In this document: positions 25,608 through 34,900 of the stretch, piece after piece
Layout: the number at the start of each line of letters is the position of its first letter
Numbering within the stretch: position 1 is the stretch's first letter
NCBI RefSeq assembly: GCF_003391395.1
Contig: NZ_CP024190.1
Span: forward strand, 868,001 to 932,000
Origin: Mycobacterium marinum
GTDB lineage: Bacteria; Actinomycetota; Actinomycetes; Mycobacteriales; Mycobacteriaceae
Length of the DNA: 64,000 nucleotides
Direction: 5' to 3'
Translations under genes and position numbers: made by a program
The notes under the pieces: model-generated
Told to the model about the DNA's origin: nothing
Databases searched by the model: none
Seen by the model: the letters and a program-made list of their open reading frames with translations, nothing else

Positions 25608-26969
25608 GTGGCAGTTATAGCGGATGATGGTGTGGTGGCACACAGAGCCGAGCCTTCGAGTTCGCCGCCGGCATCGATACACCGGATGTCTTTTGCTGAG
25701 TCGTTCGCCGGCGCCGATCCGCAGGCAGATGCGGTCCGGCGGGTGGGCCTGCGGCGGATGAAACTGGTGGCGCTGGGGTTCCTCGTCGGCGCCAGCATCG
25801 TGTTCCTGGCATGTCGGTGGGTGCAGGCTCAAGGTGGGGCGCCGCTGTGGGTCGGGTACCTCGGTGCCGCCGCGGAGGCTGGCATGGTCGGTGCGCTGGC
25901 CGACTGGTTCGCCGTGACCGCGCTCTTCAAGCATCCACTGGGGATCCCGATCCCGCACACTGCGATCATCAAACGCAAGAAAGACCAGCTGGGCGAGGGG
26001 CTGGGCACGTTTGTCCGGGAGAACTTCCTGTCGGCCCCGGTGGTGGAAACCAAGTTGCGCGATGCGCAGGTCCCCAGCCGGCTGGGGAAATGGCTCGCGG
26101 ATTCCGGGCATGCCCAACGGGTGGCGGCCGAGGCCGCCACGGTGCTGCGGGTGCTGGTGGAGCTACTGCGCGACGATGATGTCCAGCACGTGATCGACCG
26201 GATGATCGTGCGTCGTATCGCCGAGCCGCAGTGGGGTCCGCCGGTGGGGCGGGTGCTGCAGACCGTCCTGGCCGAGAACCGGCAGGAAGCCCTGATCCAG
26301 CTGCTGGCCGACCGTGCCTTTCAGTGGTCACTGAACGCGGGGGTGATCATTCAGCGGGTGGTCGAGCGCGACTCGCCAACTTGGTCGCCGCGATTCGTTG
26401 ACCACATGGTTGGCGACCGCATCCACCGCGAGTTGATGGATTTCACCGACAAAGTTCGGCGCAACCCCGATCACGAACTGCGCCGTTCGGCGACCCGCTT
26501 CCTGTTCGAGTTCGCTGACGATCTCCAGCACGATCCGAGCACCATTGCGCGCGCCGACACCATCAAAGACCAGTTGATGGCCCGCGACGAGGTCGCCAAT
26601 GCCGCGGCGACCGCATGGAAAACCATCAAGCGGCTGGTGCTCGAGGGCGTTGACGACCCGTCCAGCGTCTTGCGCAGCCGGATCGCCGAAACGGTGGTCC
26701 GAATCGGCGAATCACTGCGCGACGACGGCGAGCTGCGCGACAAGGTGGACGACTGGATGGTGCGGGCGGCGCAGCACTTGGTCTCGCAGTATGGGGTCGA
26801 GATCACGGCAATCATCACCGAGACGATCGAGCGTTGGGACGCCGAGGAAGCCAGTCGGCGCATCGAACTACATGTCGGCCGTGACCTGCAGTTTATTCGG
26901 ATCAACGGCACGGTTGTGGGGGCGCTGGCCGGTTTGGTGATCTTCGCTATCGCGCACTTGCTGTTCTGA
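25608..26969 (+). CDS. DUF445 membrane protein (Rv0473 type)
   Basis: Protein of 453 residues in the DUF445/YjiN family. Membrane helices are near residues 50-70 and 78-98 (with the family block EAGMVGALADWFAVTALFKHPLG) and at the extreme C-terminus (about 433-453); the long middle is helical and charged. Function is unknown. GTG at 25608 is used; a start at the internal ATG (residue 27) is also possible because the first 26 residues are low complexity. It is divergent from madR with a 134-base gap. Confidence 0.85.
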   Translation: MAVIADDGVVAHRAEPSSSPPASIHRMSFAESFAGADPQADAVRRVGLRRMKLVALGFLVGASIVFLACRWVQAQGGAPLWVGYLGAAAEAGMVGALADWFAVTALFKHPLGIPIPHTAIIKRKKDQLGEGLGTFVRENFLSAPVVETKLRDAQVPSRLGKWLADSGHAQRVAAEAATVLRVLVELLRDDDVQHVIDRMIVRRIAEPQWGPPVGRVLQTVLAENRQEALIQLLADRAFQWSLNAGVIIQRVVERDSPTWSPRFVDHMVGDRIHRELMDFTDKVRRNPDHELRRSATRFLFEFADDLQHDPSTIARADTIKDQLMARDEVANAAATAWKTIKRLVLEGVDDPSSVLRSRIAETVVRIGESLRDDGELRDKVDDWMVRAAQHLVSQYGVEITAIITETIERWDAEEASRRIELHVGRDLQFIRINGTVVGALAGLVIFAIAHLLF

Positions 26970-26970
26970 G

Positions 26971-27002
26971 GGTGCTAACAAGCGCTTGCAAAAGCAAGCA
27001 CC
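26971..27002. promoter_or_regulatory. Nested inverted repeats before the XRE regulator
   Basis: GCTTGC-AAAA-GCAAGC at 26984-26999 is a perfect inverted repeat, and GGTGCT at 26971-26976 mirrors AGCACC at 26997-27002 around it. It lies 52 bases before the Rv0474-type gene and is a likely operator, perhaps for that regulator itself. Confidence 0.45.
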
Positions 27003-27054
27003 TCTCCGTACCCTTGGGTGCGTAAACGACTACCACTAGCGAAGGAGTGCACCG

Positions 27055-27471
27055 ATGCCGGGGGAGGAAAAGCTGGGCGCCAAGGTGTCTGCGGTGTCCT
27101 CTAAGGCCTCCGATATTGGCAGCTTCATCAGGACGCAACGCGAGAATGCGCACGTCTCGATGCGGCAGCTTGCGGAGCGCTCCGGTGTCAGCAATCCTTA
27201 CCTGAGCCAAGTCGAGCGTGGGCTGCGCAAGCCGTCCGCTGATGTCTTGGCCCAGATTGCGAAGGCGCTGCGGGTATCCGCCGAGGTCCTTTATGTGCGT
27301 GCCGGGATTCTCGAACCGAGCGAGACCAGCCAGGTGCGTGACGTCATCATCACCGACACGGCCATCACCGAGCGTCAAAAGCAAATTCTGTTGGATATCT
27401 ATGCGTCGTTTACCCAGCAGAACGAAGCCGTCCGTGAGGAGTGTTCGAGCCCATCTGAAATTGACGATTGA
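27055..27471 (+). CDS. XRE-family regulator (Rv0474 type)
   Basis: Small DNA-binding protein of 138 residues. The XRE helix-turn-helix is clear at about 22-78: GSFIRTQRENAHVSMRQLAERSGVSNPYLSQVERGLRKPSADVLAQIAKAL. The C-terminal tail is acidic. GAAGGAG lies nine bases before the ATG. A nested inverted repeat just upstream may be its own operator. The M. tuberculosis homologue has been described as copper-responsive and acting on RNA polymerase gene expression; I recall this only loosely. hbhA follows after a 355-base gap. Confidence 0.88.
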   Translation: MPGEEKLGAKVSAVSSKASDIGSFIRTQRENAHVSMRQLAERSGVSNPYLSQVERGLRKPSADVLAQIAKALRVSAEVLYVRAGILEPSETSQVRDVIITDTAITERQKQILLDIYASFTQQNEAVREECSSPSEIDD

Positions 27472-27826
27472 TTAAAGTGGTCGGCCGCCAGATGTGAGAT
27501 TGGCGACGTCTAGAGCGCCGGCCGTCGGGTAACTCAATAGGGATAGACGTTGCGAATGCGCCGTTGAGTACGCGTCTGCGGGTTTGTGTGACCGGCAATC
27601 GCGAACCGCGGGAACGGGTTCTGACCAGCGAAAAATCAGGCCTGTATTGGCAACTGGAAACTGGACCGTCCACCGATCCGACGACTCAGGAGGTTCCCCG
27701 CAATCCGCGCGTTACGGCAATCCGTGGGTCTTGACTATTCCCCCTGAGGAGCCGACGCTTGCCCCAACTTCCATTTCAAGTCTCGATAGCGCCAATAACG
27801 ACAAACAATCCATGAAAGGAAACAAC
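27472..27826 (+). promoter_or_regulatory. Upstream region of hbhA
   Basis: The 355-base gap carries no convincing gene; an open frame continuous with hbhA from 27584 is low quality and lacks a start signal. A weak promoter match, CTGACC at 27621-27626 and TGTATT at 27643-27648 (16-base spacer), would leave a long 5' leader of about 170 bases. AAAGGA is placed six bases before the hbhA ATG. Confidence 0.35.
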
Positions 27827-28432
27827 ATGGCTGAAAACACGAACATCGAGGACCTGCGGGCGCCGCTGCTTGCCGCGCTCGGTGCCGCCGACCTGGCTCT
27901 GGCCACCGTCAACGACCTGATCGCCAACCTGCGTGACCGCGCCGAAGAGACCCGCACCGACACCCGTAGCCGGGTCGAGGAGAGCCGCGCTCGCCTGACC
28001 AAGCTGCAGGAGGACCTGCCGGAGCAGTTCACCGAACTGCGTGAGCGTTTCACCTCCGACGAGCTCCGCAAGGCCGCCGAGGGTTACCTGGAGGCCGCCA
28101 CCGGCCGGTACAACGACTTGGTTCAGCGCGGCGAGGCCGCCCTGGAGCGGTTGCGTAGCCAGCCGGCCTTCGAGGACGCGTCGGCTCGCGCCGAGGGGTA
28201 CGTGGACCAGGCTGTGGAGCTGACCCAGGAGGCGCTGGGCACCGTCGCGACGCAGACCCGCGCCGTCGGTGAGCGCGCCGCCAAGCTGGTCGGCATCGAG
28301 CTGCCGAAGAAGGAAGAACTCGAGGCTCCCGCCAAGAAGGCTCCCGCCAAGAAGGCTCCGGCCGCCAAGAAGGCTCCGGCCAAGAAGGCTCCGGCCAAGA
28401 AGGCTCCGGCCAAGAAGGTCACCCAGAAGTGA
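27827..28432 (+). CDS. hbhA: Heparin-binding haemagglutinin
   Basis: Surface adhesin of 201 residues that binds sulphated sugars on epithelial cells and is linked to extrapulmonary spread. It has a long coiled coil (about 20-160) rich in Glu, Arg and Ala, and a C-terminal Lys/Ala/Pro tail made of repeated KKAPA units (about 165-201), the heparin-binding part that is methylated in M. tuberculosis. No signal peptide is seen, as expected. ATG at 27827 starts the conserved MAENTNIEDLRAPLLAALGA. The tail repeats are encoded by tandem DNA repeats and may vary in number between strains. Two hairpins with T-runs follow. Confidence 0.96.
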   Translation: MAENTNIEDLRAPLLAALGAADLALATVNDLIANLRDRAEETRTDTRSRVEESRARLTKLQEDLPEQFTELRERFTSDELRKAAEGYLEAATGRYNDLVQRGEAALERLRSQPAFEDASARAEGYVDQAVELTQEALGTVATQTRAVGERAAKLVGIELPKKEELEAPAKKAPAKKAPAAKKAPAKKAPAKKAPAKKVTQK

Positions 28433-28472
28433 TTCGGCCCGAGCTCAGCTCGGACCGATAACATTCACGATT

Positions 28473-28515
28473 CGACTCCGAGTCGCCCAGTCGGGCGGCT
28501 CGGAGTCGGCGTTTT
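28473..28515 (+). terminator. Intrinsic terminator after hbhA (first)
   Basis: A 16-pair stem (28473-28488 with 28493-28508, one G-T pair) with a four-base loop is followed by GTTTTT. It is one of the clearest intrinsic terminators in the window. Confidence 0.85.
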
Positions 28516-28523
28516 TGGACCGC

Positions 28524-28557
28524 GAGTCGCCGGTAAGGCGGCTCGGAGTCGACGTTT
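28524..28557 (+). terminator. Second terminator, degenerate copy of the first
   Basis: GAGTCGCC at 28524-28531 pairs with GGCGGCTC at 28537-28544, and GTTTT follows at 28553-28557. The block copies the loop and 3' arm of the first terminator, so it looks like a tandem duplication. Confidence 0.6.
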
Positions 28558-28584
28558 TGGCCAATGCCCGCATAGTCTTTAGGG

Positions 28585-28872
28585 GTGAGCCAACTCGTAG
28601 GTACCGTCCTGTTGGTCCTGCAGATCGCCGTCCTGGTAACGGCCGTGTACGCGTTTGTGCATGCAGCGCTGCAGCGGCCTGACGCCTATACCGCCGCTGA
28701 CAAGCTGACCAAGCCGGTGTGGTTGGTGATTCTCGGCGCGGCTGTGGCACTGACTTCCATCCTGGGCTTCGTCTTCGGCGTGCTCGGGATGGCGATAGCC
28801 GCGTGTGCGGCCGGGGTCTATCTGGTCGACGTGCGGCCCAAGCTGCTCGAGATTCAGGGCAAATCCCGCTAG
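28585..28872 (+). CDS. DUF2516 small membrane protein (Rv0476 type)
   Basis: Protein of 95 residues with two or three membrane helices (about 5-28, 45-62 and 65-82), DUF2516 family, function unknown. TAGTCT at 28573-28578 sits six bases before the GTG, so translation is probably leaderless. It heads a row of close genes: the Rv0477 type begins four bases later and deoC overlaps that one. Confidence 0.82.
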   Translation: MSQLVGTVLLVLQIAVLVTAVYAFVHAALQRPDAYTAADKLTKPVWLVILGAAVALTSILGFVFGVLGMAIAACAAGVYLVDVRPKLLEIQGKSR

Positions 28873-28876
28873 CCGG

Positions 28877-29359
28877 ATGAAAGTCCTGTTGGCCGCGCCA
28901 GTCGCGGTGCTTATCGCCTTGCTGAGCGCGCCTGATGCTGCGGCCGACGCTGGTGCCGGAGATGTCGGCGCCGCGCGACCAGTTCCTTCGCCGCCGTTCG
29001 TGGATCACGCCGAATGGGCGCAGTGGGGGTCATTGCGCGGCCTGCGCGTGTTCCCGACGTCCGCCGGGCGCGCGGCCGCCAGCCAGTTCGGCATGACCGC
29101 CGCGGCCGCGGCGGAGGCGTGGGCGGAGGTACTGGCGTTGGCTCCGGAGGCCGACACCCCCGGCATGCTTGCACAGTTCGTCTGTCACTGGGATTTCGCC
29201 GAGGTCGCAGCACCCGGCAAGAGCAGCTGGAATCTCGAGCCGTGGCGCCCGGTGGTCGACGACGCCGAGATGATTGCCTCAGGCTGCAATCCGGGCGGCC
29301 CTGAAGAGGCCGAACTTTCACGGGCGGTTGTGTCGTCTGCAGACGGGGGTCAGTCTTGA
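28877..29359 (+). CDS. Secreted DUF2599 protein (Rv0477 type)
   Basis: Protein of 160 residues with a signal peptide (about 1-23, ending ADA/AAADA) and a DUF2599 domain in the C-terminal half: QFVCHWDFA near 99-107 and IASGCNPGG near 132-140, giving two cysteines that may form a disulphide. Function unknown; probably exported to the envelope or medium. It begins four bases after the previous stop and its TGA overlaps the deoC ATG by one base. Confidence 0.82.
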   Translation: MKVLLAAPVAVLIALLSAPDAAADAGAGDVGAARPVPSPPFVDHAEWAQWGSLRGLRVFPTSAGRAAASQFGMTAAAAAEAWAEVLALAPEADTPGMLAQFVCHWDFAEVAAPGKSSWNLEPWRPVVDDAEMIASGCNPGGPEEAELSRAVVSSADGGQS

Positions 29360-30039
29360 TGCCGGGCCAACCAACCCGAGACCAGGTGGCGGCGTTGGTG
29401 GATCACACCCTGCTCAAGCCCGAGGCTACTGCCGCCGATGTGGTGGCCCTGGTGGCAGAAGCCGCCGACCTCGGCGTTTACGCGGTATGCGTTTCGCCGT
29501 CGATGGTGCCCACCGCGGTGTCGGCCGGCGGCGTGCGGGTAGCCACGGTGGCGGGTTTCCCGTCGGGCAAGCATGCCTCGGCGATCAAGGCGCATGAGGC
29601 GGCGCTTGCCGTTGCCTGCGGTGCCGTTGAGGTCGACATGGTCATTGATGTCGGTGCCGCGCTGGCCGGGCACCTCGACGCGGTGCGGTCCGACATCGAG
29701 GCGGTGCGTTGCGCGACCTCCGGGGCGGTGCTGAAGGTGATCGTTGAGTCGGCGGCGCTATTGGGTCTTTCCGACGAGTCCACGCTGGTCGGCGTGTGCC
29801 GGGCCGCCGAGGACGCCGGAGCGGACTTCGTCAAGACGTCTTCCGGCTTTCATCCCGCAGGCGGCGCCTCGACGCGAGCCGTCGAAGTGATGGCCAGCGT
29901 CGTCGGCGGACGACTCGGGGTCAAGGCCAGCGGCGGCATCCGGACCGCCGCCGACGCGGTCGCGATGCTCAGTGCCGGCGCAACCAGGCTGGGCCTGTCC
30001 GGCACCCGGGCGGTCCTCGAGGGGCTCGGCCAGAACTGA
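29359..30039 (+). CDS. deoC: Deoxyribose-phosphate aldolase
   Basis: Class I aldolase of 226 residues that splits 2-deoxyribose 5-phosphate to glyceraldehyde 3-phosphate and acetaldehyde during deoxynucleoside breakdown. The Schiff-base lysine is Lys159 in DFVKTSSGF, with Lys189 in GVKASGGIRTA and Asp93 in EVDMVIDVG completing the active site. ATG at 29359 overlaps the preceding stop (TGATG). The acetaldehyde formed could feed the aldehyde dehydrogenase elsewhere in the window. Confidence 0.95.
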   Translation: MPGQPTRDQVAALVDHTLLKPEATAADVVALVAEAADLGVYAVCVSPSMVPTAVSAGGVRVATVAGFPSGKHASAIKAHEAALAVACGAVEVDMVIDVGAALAGHLDAVRSDIEAVRCATSGAVLKVIVESAALLGLSDESTLVGVCRAAEDAGADFVKTSSGFHPAGGASTRAVEVMASVVGGRLGVKASGGIRTAADAVAMLSAGATRLGLSGTRAVLEGLGQN

Positions 30040-30057
30040 TCTGCGGTTACACCGCGC

Positions 30058-31104
30058 TCAGAGGTTGGCGAAACAGGGATTCTGGCTGCCGGTCGGGATG
30101 GTGGCGTTGCGAGTGGAGAAGTGGCTGACCACACCGGTCGTGGTGACTTGAACGCTGTCCGCGTGGATCCCCAGCGGATAGTTCCTGGTCAAGTCTGCGG
30201 TGAAGTCGTTCAGTGTCGACTGCACCGCTTCCTTCGGCAGTGAGAAGCCCAGCGTATTGAAGCTCACGATCTGCAGCTCCAACCCCTTGCCGGACACCAC
30301 CGGCCTGGCGATGATGTCGTTGAGCATGCCCTTGAGTTCGATGGTGCCGTCGGCGGGGTGGGTCACCACGCTGTTGGTGACGAACTCGCCGAGTATCGGG
30401 ATCGCGTTCTGCACCGATTCCTTGATGCCATCCGATGTCCAGGAAATGGTGGCATCCAGTGCTCCGAGCGTCCCCGCGGAGTTCGGCGTGCTCTTGAGAT
30501 GGACATCTTGAATGCTGATTCGCAGTTTCATGCCCTTGGCGTCACGCACCTGGTTGCCCGCGGTTTCGACCGTGATGTTGGTGAAGTGGCGAGTTGCCAA
30601 CTGCCACAACAACAAGGGTGCCACGCCGAACGACGCGGTGGCCTTGTCTTTGACCTCGCATGCCACCGCGGCGGCAACCTTGCCGTTGGCGACATGGCGA
30701 GCGTAGAGCTCGCTGGCGATCACGCCGGCGAGGACCAGCGAGAACACGATGATCAGGATCAAAAAGATGGATAGTGGGTCCCGACGTGAGCGTCGTTTGC
30801 GCGTTCCCGCCAGCGGCTCTTCCTCTGGCGTGGCAACCGAAGTCGTCTTACTTGCGCTCGAGGCGGGTGGAGAAGTGGATTCCGGCCGCCGTGAATCGGC
30901 GTTGCTGGCGGCGATGGGCTCCGTCTGCTGCGGGCCGATGCCGGCCATCGTCGGCGGCTCTTGCTGGGGGTTAGCGGGCTCGCCCGAACGGAATGGCCCG
31001 CCAGACGGGTCAACCGGGGACGGGGGCCGGCCAAGGGGGCCTTGATTGCTGGGACGCGACCAAGTCGACGGGCCCTCGTTGGGTGGGCCTTGCGGGTTCG
31101 TCAC
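30058..31104 (-). CDS. Membrane-anchored DUF2993 protein (Rv0479c type)
   Basis: Protein of 348 residues: a Pro/Ser-rich cytoplasmic N-terminus (1-105), a membrane helix at about 110-132 after RKRRSRRDP, and an extracytoplasmic DUF2993 domain. LmeA-like proteins of this fold handle phosphatidylinositol mannosides or other lipids, so a lipid-binding envelope role is likely. The GTG at 31104 overlaps the stop of the nitrilase gene by four bases (GTGA), indicating an operon with it. Confidence 0.85.
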   Translation of the reverse strand: MTNPQGPPNEGPSTWSRPSNQGPLGRPPSPVDPSGGPFRSGEPANPQQEPPTMAGIGPQQTEPIAASNADSRRPESTSPPASSASKTTSVATPEEEPLAGTRKRRSRRDPLSIFLILIIVFSLVLAGVIASELYARHVANGKVAAAVACEVKDKATASFGVAPLLLWQLATRHFTNITVETAGNQVRDAKGMKLRISIQDVHLKSTPNSAGTLGALDATISWTSDGIKESVQNAIPILGEFVTNSVVTHPADGTIELKGMLNDIIARPVVSGKGLELQIVSFNTLGFSLPKEAVQSTLNDFTADLTRNYPLGIHADSVQVTTTGVVSHFSTRNATIPTGSQNPCFANL

Positions 31105-31943
31105 CTACGCGATTGTGCCTTATCAGTCTGAGTGAAGCGCGATTGGTTGCGCAGCACTCCTATGTTGTCGCGTGCCGCACCTACCTTGGCGAGGTCGATG
31201 TCGGCGACAACGAGTTGCGGGTCCGACCCCGCTGACGCCACCACTTCACCCAGCGGGGAGACGACCAGGCTGCCGCCCACTCCTCGCGGTGCACCGGAGC
31301 CTCCGCCCGGATCCGACGAGGTGTCTCCCGGGTCGGCCTGACCCGCCGCGGCCACATAACTGGCCGAATCCAGGGCCCTGGCGCGGGCCAGTAGCGTCCA
31401 CTGGTCGAGTTTGCCAGGGCCTGAGCCCCAGGAGGCGCTGACCACGATCAGTTCGGCGCCGCGCCGAGCCAGCTCGGTGTAGAGGGCCGGAAAGCGGATG
31501 TCGTAGCAAACTGTCAAACCGACCTGGACGTCGTCGACCGTGATCACTACCGGCTCGTGTCCGGGCGCGACGGTACGCGACTCGGCAAAGCCGAAGGCGT
31601 CGTAGAGGTGGATCTTGTGGTAGTGGTCATCTGGCTGATTCGGCGTGCCCGGACCCGCTGCGAGCAGTGTGTTTGATACCCGTCCGGCATCGGCGGGGGC
31701 AAACATCCCCGCCACCACCGTTATTCCGGTCTGGGCGGCGATCCGGCGCACCCCGTTGGCCCAGGGGCCGTCCAGGGGCTGTGCGACGGGTCCCAACGGG
31801 ACGCCGAACCGGCACATGGTCGCTTCGGGGAACACCACCAGCCTGGCGCCGGCATCCGCCGCCCGCTCGGCATAGTCACGCACCAGCTCAAGGTTTGCTG
31901 TTGGGTCAGTGCCACTGAGAATCTGTGCCAGCGCGATTCGCAT
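31101..31943 (-). CDS. Nitrilase/amidohydrolase family protein (Rv0480c type)
   Basis: Carbon-nitrogen hydrolase of 280 residues with the full catalytic set: Glu40 in FPEAT, Lys110 in YHKIHLYDAFG and Cys146 in VCYDIRFP. The LYDAF and YDIRFP blocks are typical of the Nit1/Nit2-like branch (omega-amidase or deaminated glutathione amidase), so metabolite repair is a good guess, though the substrate is not proven. A Gly/Pro/Ser-rich insert near residue 205-220 is unusual. It is coupled to the DUF2993 gene downstream. Confidence 0.88.
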   Translation of the reverse strand: MRIALAQILSGTDPTANLELVRDYAERAADAGARLVVFPEATMCRFGVPLGPVAQPLDGPWANGVRRIAAQTGITVVAGMFAPADAGRVSNTLLAAGPGTPNQPDDHYHKIHLYDAFGFAESRTVAPGHEPVVITVDDVQVGLTVCYDIRFPALYTELARRGAELIVVSASWGSGPGKLDQWTLLARARALDSASYVAAAGQADPGDTSSDPGGGSGAPRGVGGSLVVSPLGEVVASAGSDPQLVVADIDLAKVGAARDNIGVLRNQSRFTQTDKAQSRR

Positions 31944-31973
31944 AGCAGCCAGCTTAGGGCCCCCGGAAGCGGG

Positions 31974-34900
31974 TCAGAGGCCGCCAGGGTGGCCGCCCGT
32001 GCCGCCGGAGCTGCCTCTATTGCCTACTGGCGCCTTACTGGAGCCGCCGCTGCCGCCCGCAACCTGTTGGCCGTTCAAGGTGCTGGCGCCGCCTTTGCCG
32101 CCGGTGCCGCCGCTGCGGCCGACGCCGCCGCCGGTGTCACCGCCGTCGCCGCCCTTGCCGCCGTCGCCGCCGTATCCGCCGTATCCGGCGTTACCAAGGC
32201 CGCCGGTGCCGCCGTTGCCCCCCATACCGCCAACACCGCTGTAGCCGGTGCTGGAACCGCCGTCGCCGCCGCGACCAGCATTGCCTCCCGTGGCGCCGTT
32301 ACCGCCGTTGCCGCCGTTGCCCCCCCTACCGGCAACGCTTTCGAATTCGGTGGTGCCACCGCCTTTGCCGCCGTTGCCCCCCACGCCACCAGTGGAGGTG
32401 CCGTTACCGCCGCCGCCGCCGGTGCCGCCGTCGCCGCCAGTGGCTCGGAAACCGTCAGCTGCGCCGCCGGCGCCGCCGCGGCCCCCGGTGCCTCCGGTGG
32501 TGCCAGAGCCGCCAGCGCCGCCGCCGCCGCCGCTGCCGCCGGTGGCTTGGAAACCGCCACCTGAGCCGCCGGTGCCGCCGGCACCCCCAGCGCCGGCGAT
32601 CACCCCGTTGCCGCCCTTGCCGCCATTGCCGCCGTCGCCGCCGTGGATGGCGCCGTTCGCGCCGCCGTTGCCGCCGCGCCCGCCTGCGCCACCGGTGTTG
32701 CCGTTGCCGCCGTTGCCGCCGTTGCCGCCGTTGCCGCCGTTGCCGCCGTTGGGGTTGACAGTGTTAAAGGTCCCGATGCCGTTGCCGCCGTTGCCGCCGT
32801 CGCCACCATCACCTCTGATCGCGCCGTCGCCGCCGTTGCCGCCGTTGCCGCCGTTGCCGCCGTCGCGATTCGTGAAGAAGCCGTTAACGCCGTTGCCGCC
32901 GTTGCCGGCGTTGCCGCCGCTGCCGCCGTTGCCTCTGACTATGCCGTTGCCGCCGTTGCCGCCGTTGCCGCCGTTGCCGCCGTCGCCGCCGTTGTTGAAA
33001 CCGTTACCACCGGCGCCGCCGCGCCCGCCGGCGCCACCGGTGGCACCGGTACCACCGTCGCCGCCGCTGCCGCCGCTGCCGCCAGCGATATTTGACCCGT
33101 TGCCGTGCCCGCCATCGCCGCCGTTGCCGCCGTTGCCCCCCAAGCCGGTGGCCAAGGTGCCGTTGCCGGCGTTGCCGCCCTTGCCGCCGTTGCCACCGCT
33201 GCCGCCGTTGACGCCGTTGTCGCCGTTGCCGCCGTTGCCGCCGTTGCCGCCGGTGAGACCTTCTCCGCCCTTACCGCCGGCACCACCGTTCATGCCAGCA
33301 CCTATGCCGTTGCCGCCGTTGCCGCCGTCGCCGCCGTCGCCTCGGATGGTGCCGCCGCCGCCGAAGCCGCCGTTGCCGCCGTTACCGCCGGTGCCACCAC
33401 TGCCGCCGTTGCCGCCCTTACCCCCGGTGCCGCCGGTAGCGCCGTAGCCGCCCAAGCCGCCACCGCCGCCGTTGCCGCTGTTACCGCCGGTGGAGCTGTT
33501 GCCGGGGCCGCCGTTGCCGCCGTTGCCGCCGTTGCCGCCGTTGCCGGTGACAATGTTGCTGGCGGCGGTGACGCCGCCGTTGCCGCCGGCGCCGCCGGCG
33601 CCTCCCAAGCCACCGTTGCGGCCGTTTCCGCCGTTTCCGCCGGCCCCGCCAGCGCCGCCGGTGACGTCGCCGGTGCCGCCGGATCCACCATCCCCGCCGC
33701 GCGCGCCAGCGGGGACGACCTGGGCGCCGTGGCCGCCGTTCCCGCCTCGGCCACCGTTCCCGCCGATGGTGCCCTTGCCGCCGTCCCCGCCGTGGCCGCC
33801 AGCGGTGGATCCGATGGCGGCGCCGCCGTCGGCGCCCCTGCCGCCGTTGCCGCCGTTGCCGCCGTTGCCTCTGGCTCCGTCCAGACCTCCGACAGCTTTG
33901 GTGGTGGCGTCGCCGCCGGTGCCGCCGGTGCCGCCGGTACCGCCGGTGCCGCCTGAGCCGCCGTTGCCGCCGTCACCACCATCGCCTGGCGAGACCCTGG
34001 GACGTCCAATGGCGGCTGCTTGGCCGTCGGCGCCGTTGCCGCCGTTGCCGGCTTTGCCTCCTTGGCCGCCGTCGCCTCCTTGGCCGCCGGTGCCGTTGTG
34101 GTATCCGGTTGCGTGCGCTTTTCCGCCGTTGCCGCCATCGCCCCCGGCGCCCCCGGCGCCGCCGTCGCCGCCGCGGCCGCCCCCTAAGCCGGTTGCGGCG
34201 GCCTGTGATGTGCCGGTAGCCCCCGCACCGCCGGTGCCGCCGGCCCCGCCGCTTCCGCCGTTTCCGGCGTTTCCGTTGAGGTAGCCACCGTCGCCGCCGT
34301 TGCCGCCGGCGCCGCCGTGGCCGCCAACGGCGCCGGGGGAGCCCGCGGTGGTTGCTGCGGTTCCGTTGCCGCCGGTCCCGCCGTTGCCGCCGTCGCCGCC
34401 GTTGCCGAAGGCACCGCCGTCGCCGCCGTGCCCGCCGGCACCGCCGTCAAAGCCGGCCGGGTGGGCGGTGGTGCCGGCGCTGCCGCTGCCGCCGTCGCCG
34501 CCGTCGCCGCCGTTGCCGCTGATGGGGCTGTAGCCGCCGAGGCCGCTGAGTCCGATGGTCTCGCCGATTCCGCCTTTACCGCCGGCCCCGCCGACCCCGG
34601 GGTCACCGCCGTTGCTGCCATCGCCGCCGTTGCCGCCGATGGTGGCGGCGCCGTTGCCGCCGCGGCCGCCATCGCCGGCTAGCCCGCCGGCCCCACCGTT
34701 GCCGCCGACCCCTCCGGCGCCGTGGGTGCCGTCGGTGTAGCCGGCCGCTTGCGCTTTGCCGGCCACTCCGCCGTGCCCGCCGTCGCCGCCGTCGCCGCCG
34801 TGTCCGCCGTGTCCGCCGTCGCCGCCTCGGCCGCCGTTGGGGCTGGTGGTGGTGCCGTTGTCGCCGGCGCCGCCGTTGGCGCCGGACCCACCGTCACCCC

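Noticed and set aside
27584..27826. N-terminal extension of hbhA
   Set aside because: HbhA orthologues begin at MAENTNIED; the extension is low quality and AAAGGA is placed for the ATG at 27827.
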